This document shows positions 29,155 through 38,354 of a DNA stretch of 64,000 nucleotides, piece after piece. Origin of the DNA: a virus; IMG/VR virus record IMGVR_UViG_3300030104_004245, positions 1-64,000 of that record. The stretch is one strand, 5' to 3'. A program made the position numbers and the translations under genes. The notes under the pieces are model-generated. The model had not been told where the DNA came from, did no database searches, and was given only the letters and a program-made list of their open reading frames with translations. The first letter of the stretch is position 1, and each line of letters opens with the position of its first letter.

Positions 29155-31344
29155 TTATTTGATATTTTTAAAGGGAGAACTCCTTTTTTTCTTCTCAAAT
29201 AGCTTTTTACGCCTACCTAAGTTTTTAAAAGGTCTCATATTTAATTTATACATTTTTTGTGATTTTTCCAAGTTATCCTTAGACTTATCCTCTTCTTTAC
29301 GCTTAATATAACCTCTATTGGCTTGTTGAAGCTTTGCAAATGCTATTAATGCAGAAAACGCTACAAGTCTATCCACGTTTAAACCTGGGAAGTATTGCAT
29401 CATTTCTGTTAGTAACATTTTATCAGGAATTCTTTCAACTCCTAGTTTTCTTTTTATCACTTCTCCATCTTTATCTGTTTCTTGATCTATCTCTTCTCTA
29501 AGAAACTCAATAGCATAAGATACTAAGTGATTTTTAAATAGTGTACCTGTATTTTTCCAACCATATTCTTGAAATACATTTGAATTAGATCCTAAGTCTT
29601 TTAAGAATACAATCTGTTGTTTTGGAACTAAATACTTTTGTTTTTTTCTAGCAATCATATGTTGAATAAAAAGAGATATGTTATTCTCTACTAAAGTCCA
29701 AGCATTATACCATTCTATAATTAATTCTAATTGTTCGTGTGTTTTATTTATATCATCATATCTACCACACCATGCAGCTACAATTTTATCACCTTCAACA
29801 AAAGTTTCTAAACCATCTGATGTTTCTCTTGTTATTTCTACGGGATTTTTATAAACAAATATGCTACATAAAGAATCTGATGTTGTTGTTTTACCTTCTG
29901 ACACAGGGTCAATAGATGCATAATACATACTAAAGTTTGGATCCTTTACTGGTTTTTCCCATACAACTAATGATCCTGTTTTATCCTCTCTTTTTTTATT
30001 TACAGGAAATTCAGATATAGGTAGCTTGTCTGTTTTACTAGCTTTAATTCCTTTATCTGTTCTTTCTAATTTTACAAACTCATAAGCATATTCCTTTTCA
30101 TCAATTCTTTTAAGTTGTTGTGATATTACAGCTTGAGGAAATATTGCTTCTTTTCTATAGGCAAAAGCTTCTGCAATATCTATAGGTTTCTGAGAAATTC
30201 TTAATTGATATTGTTCTGGTGTTAAATCTTTTTTCCATTGGGCTCTTTCTTCCTTTATAGAGTTTAATGCTTGCTGTAATAAAGAATTTCCATAATCATC
30301 TATATATGGAGGCATTGACCATTGTTCTGGTATAAATAAACCGCATTTACCTATAGTTCCTTTATCATCCATTAGGTTTGTTTCTACAGCATATATATCA
30401 TTTCCTTCAGGATTTAATATCATTTGTTTTAATGGTTCGCATTGATCAAGATCACCTACTGATCCTGCAGCAATAAACATACCAGTAGTTATCATACCTG
30501 ATGTCATTGCAGGTCTAATATACTCAAATGTTTGATCCATTTTAGGAGCAATACCAGCCTCTTCATGAAAGAAATAAGTACAAGGTCCACCAACACCTGT
30601 TGTTGGATTCTTTTCAAAAGAAGCACCTTGTATTTTAGACATAAGACCTTTATTAGTTTTTCTATTGTTTATTCTAACTTCAATTTTTTGTTCCCATAAT
30701 AAAACCTTTTCTGGAGTACAAGGTCTATACCAAGCAGTATGTTCATTAAGAAATGTTTTATATTCATCTAAAAATTTCCATGAACCTTTATCATTTATAT
30801 AGTCTTTAAGTGATGCACCTATTTTACATATAGATCCCTCTTCAAACCAAAATTGATTTAATACTTTAGCCATATGAAAATAAGAAGAAGCTATCTGACG
30901 TTTTTTAAGAATAGCCACATGTCTATGATGTAGTTCAGCTAACAGTTCATATAATGCCATATGATATTGTGCATCTCTAACTTTAGCAAATCCATACTTT
31001 TTTTCTTCTTTATCAAAGATTGGTAAAAAGTTTAACCACATATAGTAATCTCTAGTTAAATACCATACTTGTTTTTTACCTATATATATTACACCTTCTC
31101 TACATTTTTCTTTTTCAAAATTCCAATATTTAATATAGTCTTTAGATCTAAAAGGTTTATTACAATAAAAACCTTGATCATTAAATATTCTAGCCTGTTC
31201 ATTAAACAGCAGAGCAGTACCATCAAATTGATACTGCCCTGGTTCTATAAAGATTGTAAGAAGAAAATCTATAAAGTCATCTTTAGTTTTAAATTCTCTA
31301 TAAGACCATTCTCCATCTTTGTATGTAGGAATTTTTTTATACAT
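29155..31344 (-). CDS. terL: Terminase large subunit
   Basis: The 729-residue protein has an N-terminal ATPase domain with a non-classical Walker A-like segment (KKRQIASSY, residues 147-155) and a Walker B with the catalytic Glu (TYFFHEEAG, about residues 253-263). A C-terminal RNase H-like nuclease begins around residue 468 (YYASIDPVSEGK). It powers genome packaging through the portal and cuts concatemers. It overlaps the GroES gene by eight bases and is followed by a micro-ORF and portal. Confidence 0.88.
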   Translation of the reverse strand: MYKKIPTYKDGEWSYREFKTKDDFIDFLLTIFIEPGQYQFDGTALLFNEQARIFNDQGFYCNKPFRSKDYIKYWNFEKEKCREGVIYIGKKQVWYLTRDYYMWLNFLPIFDKEEKKYGFAKVRDAQYHMALYELLAELHHRHVAILKKRQIASSYFHMAKVLNQFWFEEGSICKIGASLKDYINDKGSWKFLDEYKTFLNEHTAWYRPCTPEKVLLWEQKIEVRINNRKTNKGLMSKIQGASFEKNPTTGVGGPCTYFFHEEAGIAPKMDQTFEYIRPAMTSGMITTGMFIAAGSVGDLDQCEPLKQMILNPEGNDIYAVETNLMDDKGTIGKCGLFIPEQWSMPPYIDDYGNSLLQQALNSIKEERAQWKKDLTPEQYQLRISQKPIDIAEAFAYRKEAIFPQAVISQQLKRIDEKEYAYEFVKLERTDKGIKASKTDKLPISEFPVNKKREDKTGSLVVWEKPVKDPNFSMYYASIDPVSEGKTTTSDSLCSIFVYKNPVEITRETSDGLETFVEGDKIVAAWCGRYDDINKTHEQLELIIEWYNAWTLVENNISLFIQHMIARKKQKYLVPKQQIVFLKDLGSNSNVFQEYGWKNTGTLFKNHLVSYAIEFLREEIDQETDKDGEVIKRKLGVERIPDKMLLTEMMQYFPGLNVDRLVAFSALIAFAKLQQANRGYIKRKEEDKSKDNLEKSQKMYKLNMRPFKNLGRRKKLFEKKKRSSPFKNIK

Positions 31345-31612
31345 CTTTTATTTTAGCAATAATAGTAGAATCAGAAAGAACTAAATGTAATTCATCTTCA
31401 TGCATAAATTCAATTTCATCAGTCATAGCCATAAGCCATCTAACTGTATCTCCTATTTGAAGTTCTTTTGTAACTTCGTCTCCTCTAGCTACAATAACTC
31501 CTTGTGGAGGTTGTTTCTGTTGTGATTCAGGAAGATATATCCCACCTTTAGTAGTTGTCTTCTTTTCTACTGGTTTTACTAAAACCTTTTTTCCAATTGG
31601 TATTACTTGCAT
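31337..31612 (-). CDS. Phage GroES-type co-chaperonin
   Basis: The 91-residue protein matches the GroES fold along its length: a KKVLVKPVEKK opening strand, a short mobile-loop region (TTTKGGIYLPESQQ), GVIVARGD, then VRWLMAM and HEDELHLVL. Phage co-chaperonins such as T4 gp31 adjust the host GroEL for capsid folding. No GroEL is seen, so the host GroEL would be the partner. It overlaps the terminase start, placing it in the packaging operon. Confidence 0.85.
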   Translation of the reverse strand: MQVIPIGKKVLVKPVEKKTTTKGGIYLPESQQKQPPQGVIVARGDEVTKELQIGDTVRWLMAMTDEIEFMHEDELHLVLSDSTIIAKIKDV

Positions 31613-31629
31613 AGTTTTAAAATTTAAAT

Positions 31630-32148
31630 TTATAATTGATCATAAGCTAAACCCTGACCACCGCGGACAGAGCTTTGTTGTTCATTTTTCATATCAGTAT
31701 ATGCTCCTTTAAAGGATTGTCTTATTTGATCAAACTTAGCAGCAGTATTAACTAATGCAGTTAAATTACCATCTCTACCATGATCAATAGCTGTAGTTTC
31801 CATATACCTTGCTAGTCTATCTAGCATACTTTTTATTCCCTTATATGCTCTATATGTTGGAGTTTCATATAATTCTTTACATGTATCTATAGCATGCCTT
31901 ATAGCTCCATCTTCTGATGATTCTTCAAATCCTATTTCTTCTATAATAAGATCTTCTTTTTCATGTTCAGGAAGATTAAAAAAAGGATTTAAATCAGGGT
32001 CAGGACATGTCATATAAAATACATATTGGTATACAGATAAATATGTATCTGGATATTTTTCCATAATATTTTTTAAAGACTTTAATGTGTAACAATGTTC
32101 ACTAGGAACAACCTTACCATTTTGTATATCAAATAATTTTATTAGCAT
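31630..32148 (-). CDS. Terminase-adjacent conserved protein (small terminase candidate)
   Basis: The 172-residue protein contains KLFDIQNGKVVPSEHCYTLK, an acidic middle (PEHEKEDLIIEEI), and a C-terminal helical region with a terminal segment (SSVRGGQGLAYDQL). I recall close relatives beside TerL in other Bacteroidota phages but no proven function. Position and size would suit a small terminase subunit. It overlaps the upstream nuclease gene by seven bases. Confidence 0.6.
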   Translation of the reverse strand: MLIKLFDIQNGKVVPSEHCYTLKSLKNIMEKYPDTYLSVYQYVFYMTCPDPDLNPFFNLPEHEKEDLIIEEIGFEESSEDGAIRHAIDTCKELYETPTYRAYKGIKSMLDRLARYMETTAIDHGRDGNLTALVNTAAKFDQIRQSFKGAYTDMKNEQQSSVRGGQGLAYDQL

Positions 32149-32975
32149 ATTGGGTTATCTTTTAACCACATTATAAGACTTTGTACTTCATCTTTTAAAT
32201 ATGGTAAATTATACATTTTAATTTCTTTTATTATAGGTTCTCCTTGATCATTATATTTGTTTATTGGATATCCAAATTTATCATCTTTTTCTTTTTCAAA
32301 TATAACATGTTGAACTGTTAACTCTCCTATTTTAAGTTTAGGATTATGTTTTTTAATAACATAAGCATATAAACTTAATTGAAGATTATAATGTTTAAGA
32401 TTGCAATCATCTAAATGACTAACAGGATTATACATTTTTGATGTTATACCTTCCCAATTAGTAAATCCTTTTTGTTTTATTTCTTTGTTAGTTTTATAAT
32501 CAAGAATATTTATTTTACCATTTACTATTGTAACAAGATCAGCTTGTCCACATAATCCAGCAGATTTTAAATAAACAAAATGTTCTGGGTAAACTCCTTC
32601 AGATAACTTTTGTTCTGGTGCAATTTTTATTCCATTTTGATCTACTATAGGTTTTATTATTGGAACTTCTGTACCATCTCTTTCTATTGTAGAAAACTCT
32701 AATAATCTTTTTTCTCTTTCATCATGATACCAATTACCTAAACCTATAGCTCTTTGAGATTCACCATCCCAAGCAGCTAATATTTCTTTTGGTGTCATAC
32801 CATACCATTTAGATCTTTTATTTTTAGAAGATTTTTTAGCTTGTTTTTCTGCATCAAATTTAGGTTTAAACATTCCTACAAATGATGTTACACTTGTCCA
32901 TTTAATTTTATCTTTTTCAAGATCTTCATTAAGTGTTTCATATACGTGTCCGTCTGCTTTAAATATTACTGGCAT
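32142..32975 (-). CDS. PD-(D/E)XK nuclease, RecB/Cas4-like
   Basis: The active-site set is visible in the 277-residue protein: H84, E131, D146 (GQAD) and D159-Y-K161 (NILDYKTNKE). This is the RecB-type restriction-endonuclease fold. It may trim DNA ends during recombination or packaging; its place next to terminase genes favours the latter but is not proof. A second nuclease of this fold lies at 59294-60286. Confidence 0.8.
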   Translation of the reverse strand: MPVIFKADGHVYETLNEDLEKDKIKWTSVTSFVGMFKPKFDAEKQAKKSSKNKRSKWYGMTPKEILAAWDGESQRAIGLGNWYHDEREKRLLEFSTIERDGTEVPIIKPIVDQNGIKIAPEQKLSEGVYPEHFVYLKSAGLCGQADLVTIVNGKINILDYKTNKEIKQKGFTNWEGITSKMYNPVSHLDDCNLKHYNLQLSLYAYVIKKHNPKLKIGELTVQHVIFEKEKDDKFGYPINKYNDQGEPIIKEIKMYNLPYLKDEVQSLIMWLKDNPIC

Positions 32976-33294
32976 CTTTTTCTTCTTTTATTTGTTCTTT
33001 TAACATTTTTTCTGATGCAGGATCCATAACTGCTTTCCATTTTCCTTTAGGACAATCAGATGATAAAGCTCTTAATTTAAGACCTAAACTACAACCACAA
33101 TCAGCGCAGCAAGGTTGAGTTCCATTAACTGCACATTTTGATCCTACATTATCTAGTGCTGGACACATTGAGCATTCTTGCCATCTTAATTTTGCAATAG
33201 CTTCAACATCTTCATTTTTAAAAATTTTGTTTTTAACACCTTCAGCAATTTGTTTTACATTACCAAGTGCGCTTATTAATTTATTTATTCTCAT
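32959..33294 (-). CDS. Cys-rich small protein, possible zinc finger
   Basis: The 111-residue protein has eight or more cysteines arranged as CSMCPAL, KCAV, CCADCGC and DCPKGKW between residues about 36 and 80. The arrangement suggests one or two zinc sites. Such Cys-rich proteins recur beside terminase genes in related phages. No enzyme function is evident. It overlaps both neighbours, so it is part of a tightly coupled cluster. Confidence 0.65.
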   Translation of the reverse strand: MRINKLISALGNVKQIAEGVKNKIFKNEDVEAIAKLRWQECSMCPALDNVGSKCAVNGTQPCCADCGCSLGLKLRALSSDCPKGKWKAVMDPASEKMLKEQIKEEKDASNI

Positions 33295-33640
33295 TTTTAA
33301 ATTTTTTCTTTTTACTTATTAAAGTATTTAACTTTTCTAACATTTTTTCCATTTTTTCTAATTTAGCTTTTACAGGTACATATTTATCATAATCTTTATA
33401 TTTCATTTTTTGAAGATTACCTGCTATATCTTTATTTTTTTTAATTGCTTTTTCTAGTTTAGTTTTTCTTAAACTAAAAGTACCTAAATTAGAAACAGAT
33501 ATTGAAGTATGTTCTAAATTAGATAATGTTTTTCTTACTTTTGCATAGTAAAATGTAACTAAATCATCTACAACATCTTTATGCACACCAACCTCTTCTG
33601 AAACAGATTTAAAAAAACTTTTATGATTCTTTGGTATCAA
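33281..33640 (-). CDS. HU/IHF-like DNA-binding protein candidate
   Basis: The N-terminal 65 residues follow the HU/IHF pattern: a helical part (SVSEEVGVHKDVVDDLVTFY) then SISVSNLGTFSLRKTK, comparable to the 'GFGTF' beta segment of HU. The rest is Lys-rich and coiled. IHF-like genes are typical of crAss-like phages. It could bend DNA for packaging or replication. The assignment is from pattern only. Confidence 0.6.
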   Translation of the reverse strand: MIPKNHKSFFKSVSEEVGVHKDVVDDLVTFYYAKVRKTLSNLEHTSISVSNLGTFSLRKTKLEKAIKKNKDIAGNLQKMKYKDYDKYVPVKAKLEKMEKMLEKLNTLISKKKKFKNENK

Positions 33641-33992
33641 CTCCTAAAATTTTATAATCCAATAAAATAGTACCTTCTGTTTGTATATTCATACTATCAT
33701 TTAAATATATAGTTTTTTTATTAGATCCATCTTTAATAATTAGTTTTTTCTTTTCTGCTTTTGCAATAGCATTTCTACAAGACTGAGAGCTTTTAAATAT
33801 ATTTTTTTTAGATATATACTCACAAAATTCTGTTAACTCTTTTCTTCCTTTTTTAGCTAATTCACATAAGCAATTTAAATCAGAATTACTTATTTGTATA
33901 TTATTTAAAAAGCAATAAGTAAGGATTTGGTATTTAATAACCTCATCCTTACTTGTTTTTACTCTTTTATCTACTTTATTAACTACAGCCAT
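33621..33992 (-). CDS. Winged-helix-like small protein
   Basis: The 123-residue product has a C-terminal segment (FKSSQSCRNAIAKAEKKKLI followed by IYLND) consistent with a winged helix recognition helix and wing. It overlaps both neighbours by 10-20 bases. It may regulate late genes or bind DNA with the HU-like partner; this is inference. Confidence 0.5.
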   Translation of the reverse strand: MAVVNKVDKRVKTSKDEVIKYQILTYCFLNNIQISNSDLNCLCELAKKGRKELTEFCEYISKKNIFKSSQSCRNAIAKAEKKKLIIKDGSNKKTIYLNDSMNIQTEGTILLDYKILGVDTKES

Positions 33993-34606
33993 GTTTGTAA
34001 TAGTTTATCACTTTCTAGTAGTGTATATGTAAAATTATTATTCCATGTATCTCTAGCTTTTCTACAAATTTTCATAAATAGTTTCCAATCATCATTACTT
34101 GCTATTACTTGACAACCTGCAGACCATTTATCTACTTGTGTAGATTTTTTTCCAGCCCATTTAGTTGCTCTATGAATATTAATACCAAATAAACCTTCTT
34201 GCACAGAATCTTCATTTAAGTTATAATATCCATCACGGTTATTATCTCTGTAAACTTTAACAGGTTTTTGCTGACCTAATGCTTCATATCTACCTTGATG
34301 TTTTCTAATTTTATGACTACTTCTATACTGTCCAGGTTTTAATATAGCAACACCTTCCTTTCTCATTATGTTTTCAACCCAATGAGTTCCAGGATCTGTT
34401 GTACAATCAAAACAATGGAATTGCCATTCACCATCTACTTTATAAGACAAAGTGATCTTGTCATCAAATCGGTTTGTAACTTTACCTTTTGTATTTGAGT
34501 TTCTTATACCCACAATATTAAGGTTATAGTCACCTTTTTCAAACCATTTGTAATCAGTCATTTGCTTAATAGTTTGTTCTATTTGTTCACGTGTAACTTT
34601 TAACAT
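33983..34606 (-). CDS. Probable cell-wall enzyme with L,D-transpeptidase-type motif
   Basis: The last third of the 207-residue protein has NIHRATKWAGKKS followed by KWSAGCQVIAS, which matches the H...S-x-G-C pattern of L,D-transpeptidase/YkuD-like catalytic sites, with Cys near residue 166. Such domains occur in phage endolysins and wall-modifying proteins. It lacks an obvious signal peptide. The holin-like gene lies 4 kb upstream. Its role would be lysis or peptidoglycan processing. Confidence 0.5.
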   Translation of the reverse strand: MLKVTREQIEQTIKQMTDYKWFEKGDYNLNIVGIRNSNTKGKVTNRFDDKITLSYKVDGEWQFHCFDCTTDPGTHWVENIMRKEGVAILKPGQYRSSHKIRKHQGRYEALGQQKPVKVYRDNNRDGYYNLNEDSVQEGLFGINIHRATKWAGKKSTQVDKWSAGCQVIASNDDWKLFMKICRKARDTWNNNFTYTLLESDKLLQTWL

Positions 34607-34608
34607 AA

Positions 34609-34959
34609 TTAAGTAGTTTTTTTAAGAGTTCTTTTTTTAGCTTCTAATTCCTCTTTGCTATCTTTTTTAATTTGCTCAGCTAAATTTCTAGCTCTAGTTT
34701 CTATTTCTGCTTTTTGAGCAGCATCAAATTCTTGTTTTGCAGCACTAGGTGCATCAGGAGGTCCAGCCATTGCATTTTGTACAAACATTTGAGCTTGTAA
34801 TCTTTCAGCACGTACTTTTTCAATATCTTTTAAAAGAGTTTCATACTCTAATTGAACTTTTAAAGAAGGAATATGATCATTATAATACTGAGTAATTTCT
34901 TCTCTCTTAGTTTCCAGTTCTTCTTTTGTAAGTTCTGGGTTTGGATTTTCATTTGCCAT
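34609..34959 (-). CDS. Small coiled-coil protein
   Basis: A 116-residue charged helical protein (repeated E/K-rich segments, AEIETRARNLAEQIKKDSKE) with a short Pro/Ala-rich linker (MAGPPDAPSAAK). It is two bases from the lysis candidate and carries a Bacteroidota-type promoter element upstream. A spanin, chaperone or structural role is possible; none is shown. Confidence 0.55.
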   Translation of the reverse strand: MANENPNPELTKEELETKREEITQYYNDHIPSLKVQLEYETLLKDIEKVRAERLQAQMFVQNAMAGPPDAPSAAKQEFDAAQKAEIETRARNLAEQIKKDSKEELEAKKRTLKKTT

Positions 34960-34987
34960 TTTATAAATTTTTAAATTAATAACTAGG

Positions 34988-34995
34988 CAAATATA
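34988..34995 (-). promoter_or_regulatory. Putative promoter -7 element TATATTTG
   Basis: The minus strand reads TATATTTGCC about 30 bases before the ATG at 34959, an exact TAnnTTTG match. A -33 TTG at the usual distance is not evident, and the upstream region is an A/T tract. Confidence 0.4.
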
Positions 34996-35038
34996 TATAA
35001 AAAAAGTTTAAATAAAAAAAGTTTAATGAAAAAATTAA

Positions 35039-35386
35039 TTATACATCAAATGATCTTACTATTTCATAGTTAAGAAAACTTGCTGCAGTATGTCCAGTAT
35101 CTGTTGATAATCTTAGTTCAAAAGTACCATCATATGAAAAAGGTGTTTTATCAAATATATCAGCACTATAATTTACTCCCATTCTAAACCATGCTCCAGT
35201 ACCTCCTAAAATATAAAAATCATTAGTTCCGTTTGTTAACCATAATCTTAATCTAATAGAACTGTTATCAGTATTATTAATTACTAAAGACTTTACATCA
35301 AGTTTTGTTGTTGAAGTATAGGTATTTCTAACTGGTCCTATTACGTTTGTTGCTCCTCCTGTATGATTAGTCTCTATTGTTTTCAT
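35039..35386 (-). CDS. Small beta-rich protein
   Basis: The 115-residue product is predicted beta-rich (SSIRLRLWLTNGTNDFYILG and TFELRLSTDTG) with no known motif. It follows the 156-residue fibre-associated gene. It may be a capping or decoration protein of the fibre, which is inference from context. Confidence 0.55.
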   Translation of the reverse strand: MKTIETNHTGGATNVIGPVRNTYTSTTKLDVKSLVINNTDNSSIRLRLWLTNGTNDFYILGGTGAWFRMGVNYSADIFDKTPFSYDGTFELRLSTDTGHTAASFLNYEIVRSFDV

Positions 35387-35392
35387 TTCTTA

Positions 35393-35863
35393 TTATGTTA
35401 AAATTTGTGTTCCTGTATATGTTACTGGAGCTTTACCAGTAATATCTGTAACAGTCCATATTAATACTGCAGTTCCTTTTTTTTGTCCCTTTTGTGGAGG
35501 CATTAATCTTACTTGTACGTCTAAAGAAACTCCTACTGCTATAGTAACTGTAAGACGTGGTATATTATTTCTATTAGTTGCTATATCTGCTATGTTAGTT
35601 GAAATCTTACCATTATTAACAGTAATATTTGTAGCATTGGCATCTATTCTTCCTTTTTCTTCAGTTCCAGAAAATTGTCTTAATGCATCAATATCATTTG
35701 AAATATTTTGTATTTGATATGCTAATGCTGCTAATTCCGGATGTGAATCTTTCATTTCTGAAAGTGTATTAAGATGACCCTCATCATAAAGAGCTTTTAG
35801 TTCATCTTTATCTGATCCTGTCATAGAGTGTATTGTTCCTGTTTCTTTTGCTGTTAATGCCAT
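35393..35863 (-). CDS. Fibre-associated protein with short coiled region
   Basis: The 156-residue protein has a helical first half (KDELKALYDEGHLNTLSEMK), then an Asn-rich repeat region (ATNITVNNGKISTNIADIAT) typical of trimeric fibre shafts, then a beta C-terminus. It lies four bases from the 828-residue fibre gene. A head fibre or tail fibre accessory role is likely. Confidence 0.55.
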   Translation of the reverse strand: MALTAKETGTIHSMTGSDKDELKALYDEGHLNTLSEMKDSHPELAALAYQIQNISNDIDALRQFSGTEEKGRIDANATNITVNNGKISTNIADIATNRNNIPRLTVTIAVGVSLDVQVRLMPPQKGQKKGTAVLIWTVTDITGKAPVTYTGTQILT

Positions 35864-35867
35864 AATA

Positions 35868-38354
35868 TTAATCTGTTAAAGTTACTGATAAGTTTGCACG
35901 TCCATATATTTGCGTTCTTATATTTCCTGATCCACTTGTTTGTCTCATGTAAAAAGTTAATGCATCTCCTACATCTAAAGTTCTATTAGCTGTTGTACCA
36001 TTAAATGTAAAAGTTTTTTTGTATGGAACATTTTCATTATAAGTTGCAGAAGCTATATTAGTTGCAGTTACTGCTGTTAAAGTTACTGCTGTTGTTGTTC
36101 CATCTCTTAAAGTATGTTTTGTAAAACCAAACTCTTGATCAGCAGTTGTAGGTGTATAAGTAGAAGAAGCCCAATACCAAGAAAATAAAAGTGAATCTAA
36201 TAAAACCTTTTCTGTGGCTACAAAACATGGCATTCTAGCTGAGTATTGATCATAACTTGTACTTAATGTAGTATTAGGAGCAACTCCACTTCCAAAAATA
36301 GAAAGAGTAGATGTACTACTTGTAGCCCAACTACTAGCATTCCATAAATAGAATTGATAAGAGTAAGGACTTTCTATAGAAATTATTTGTTTATAACCTT
36401 TAGATTGTAAAGCAAAGGTTCCGCTTTCTTCTGGTAAAACTATTGCTTTATCAGCACTTACAACATCTGGAACTTTAACTGTAATACTATGAGAACTATC
36501 TTCATCTTTAAATACTAAATTAGCTCCACCACTTCCATTATTTCCATATAATGTTGTAATACCAAGTTGTATTTTAGACATAGGGGTAGCACCATCCTTA
36601 AAATCAACATCTCCACCATCAGCATTTATTTCTATATCACCGGCAGAATCTAGTATAATAGCTGGTGCGGTTATTGCTACTTCAACTGGAGAAGAAATTT
36701 CAAGTTCTCCAACAGTACCTGGAAAAAGAGATGCAGGAGTATTTCCACCTTTTCTTAAGTCTATACGTCCATTAAAAGCATCTAAATCTATAGGACCTGC
36801 AGAATCAATTGTAATTCTACCATTAGCACCTCCATGATCATTATTCTTCATTATAACTGTTCCGTCAACTCCATGATCTATTCTAAAAAAGTTTCTACTA
36901 TTATCTAGATTCTTCATAAAGAATACATTATCAGTAACTATACCATTAGGATTAGCAAAAAAACTAAGCATTTCTGTCAAACTTCCAACAGAACTTCCTC
37001 CTCCAGGATTAGGAGCCTTATGACCCATAAACGTATAATATCCACCAACTCTTGCTCCTGTACCACTACCACTACTAAACTGCATTCTTCCTGCTCTTAT
37101 ATCTGTACCAGCACCACTATTACCATTTGTTAGAAAATAATCTGTTCCCCTATTTCCAGTAGATTTATTTGGAGATGAAAGATTACAACCTATTGCAACT
37201 GTATCTCCTATTACTGCTGTACCAATTGTACCAGAAATTGAATATTTAAAAGTAGCTTCATCAGTAACTGGACTTGTACCACTTCCTGTAAGTACACTAT
37301 TAGAACCTAAAGTATTTTTTCCTGTACCTCCGTTAGTTACTGGTAAAATACCTGTAACACCATGAGTATTATTAGCTGTACCATCAAAACTTACAGCAGA
37401 TGTACTAGCTAAATCTGTTTGAAAATCTCTTGCTGTAGCTAAAGCTGTTGCTGTAGCAGATGTACCAGAATATCCTGCTGAAGTTATACATCCTAAAGAT
37501 GTACCATGATCTTTAAAGCATATATTACCTGTATCAGCATCTAAAGTTATATCTCCATCTGCATCTAATGTAATATGACCAGTCATTGCAGTATGATCAT
37601 GACTACTTATTGTAAATGCTCCTGTATTAGACATTGCTAATTTAGCATAATCAGCAGTACCACTAGCAATAGTATGTCCAGGACCATATAAAGTAAATGA
37701 AGATTCAGTAGTGGCAAGTTGTTGTAATGTAGCTAGATCAAATATATTTTGTGCCGTAACACCACTGGCTCCTAGTACATTTGAACTTTTAAAAGTAAAT
37801 TTTCCAGGAGTACCTGTTCCAGTACCTAAACCTGCTCTAAAATCAATATCCCCTCCAGCTACATCAGTACCTGCTCCATTACCGCCTATTAAAGTTAATT
37901 CACCTCCAGCTCCAGTTGTATTAGCTGATCTTTCTATTTCCACCCTGCTAGATGATGCATTAGTGCCTAATGTTAAGGTACTACCTGAAAATCTAAGTCT
38001 TCCTTCAGCAGTTAATGTACCATTACCGTTTGATGTTAAAACTTTATCTGCAGCATCACCAGTAATAATTTCTGTAATATCTAATTCTATTGTATCTGCA
38101 GCACTACCATCCCATGTAGATCCTCCAGAAGTAAGATCTAAACCAGTTCCTACAGTTAATGCATAAGGTGTAGCAACGCCATTAGGTACCCAACTTAATG
38201 CACCACTTCCGTTAGTTTGTAATACTTCTCCAGCATTTCCATCAGTAGTTGGAAGAGTTAAAGTGTAACTATAAGCATAGGGATCTGGTGGTTTAATAAG
38301 AACCCCACCAATTAATAGATCATCAAAATATTGATGTTTTCCTAACCATCTCAT
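35868..38354 (-). CDS. Fibre protein with repeated beta motifs (828 aa)
   Basis: The N-terminus includes DGNAGEVLQTNGSGALSWV, a module common in fibre proteins of marine phages. Near the middle and C-terminus a short motif recurs, as in GDITLDADTGNICFKDHG, DSAGPIDLDAFNGRIDLRKG and DSAGDIEINADGGDVDFKDG. The pattern indicates a trimeric beta-helical shaft. The C-terminal about 170 residues form a separate domain that may be the receptor-binding head. The gene overlaps the holin-like ORF by four bases (ATGA). Confidence 0.7.
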   Translation of the reverse strand: MRWLGKHQYFDDLLIGGVLIKPPDPYAYSYTLTLPTTDGNAGEVLQTNGSGALSWVPNGVATPYALTVGTGLDLTSGGSTWDGSAADTIELDITEIITGDAADKVLTSNGNGTLTAEGRLRFSGSTLTLGTNASSSRVEIERSANTTGAGGELTLIGGNGAGTDVAGGDIDFRAGLGTGTGTPGKFTFKSSNVLGASGVTAQNIFDLATLQQLATTESSFTLYGPGHTIASGTADYAKLAMSNTGAFTISSHDHTAMTGHITLDADGDITLDADTGNICFKDHGTSLGCITSAGYSGTSATATALATARDFQTDLASTSAVSFDGTANNTHGVTGILPVTNGGTGKNTLGSNSVLTGSGTSPVTDEATFKYSISGTIGTAVIGDTVAIGCNLSSPNKSTGNRGTDYFLTNGNSGAGTDIRAGRMQFSSGSGTGARVGGYYTFMGHKAPNPGGGSSVGSLTEMLSFFANPNGIVTDNVFFMKNLDNSRNFFRIDHGVDGTVIMKNNDHGGANGRITIDSAGPIDLDAFNGRIDLRKGGNTPASLFPGTVGELEISSPVEVAITAPAIILDSAGDIEINADGGDVDFKDGATPMSKIQLGITTLYGNNGSGGANLVFKDEDSSHSITVKVPDVVSADKAIVLPEESGTFALQSKGYKQIISIESPYSYQFYLWNASSWATSSTSTLSIFGSGVAPNTTLSTSYDQYSARMPCFVATEKVLLDSLLFSWYWASSTYTPTTADQEFGFTKHTLRDGTTTAVTLTAVTATNIASATYNENVPYKKTFTFNGTTANRTLDVGDALTFYMRQTSGSGNIRTQIYGRANLSVTLTD

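Noticed and set aside
37711-38166. A 151-codon frame on the plus strand opposite the fibre gene
   Set aside because: It lies wholly antisense to a well-supported gene with repeated fibre motifs, has no leader signal and has a Pro/Val-rich composition typical of antisense frames.
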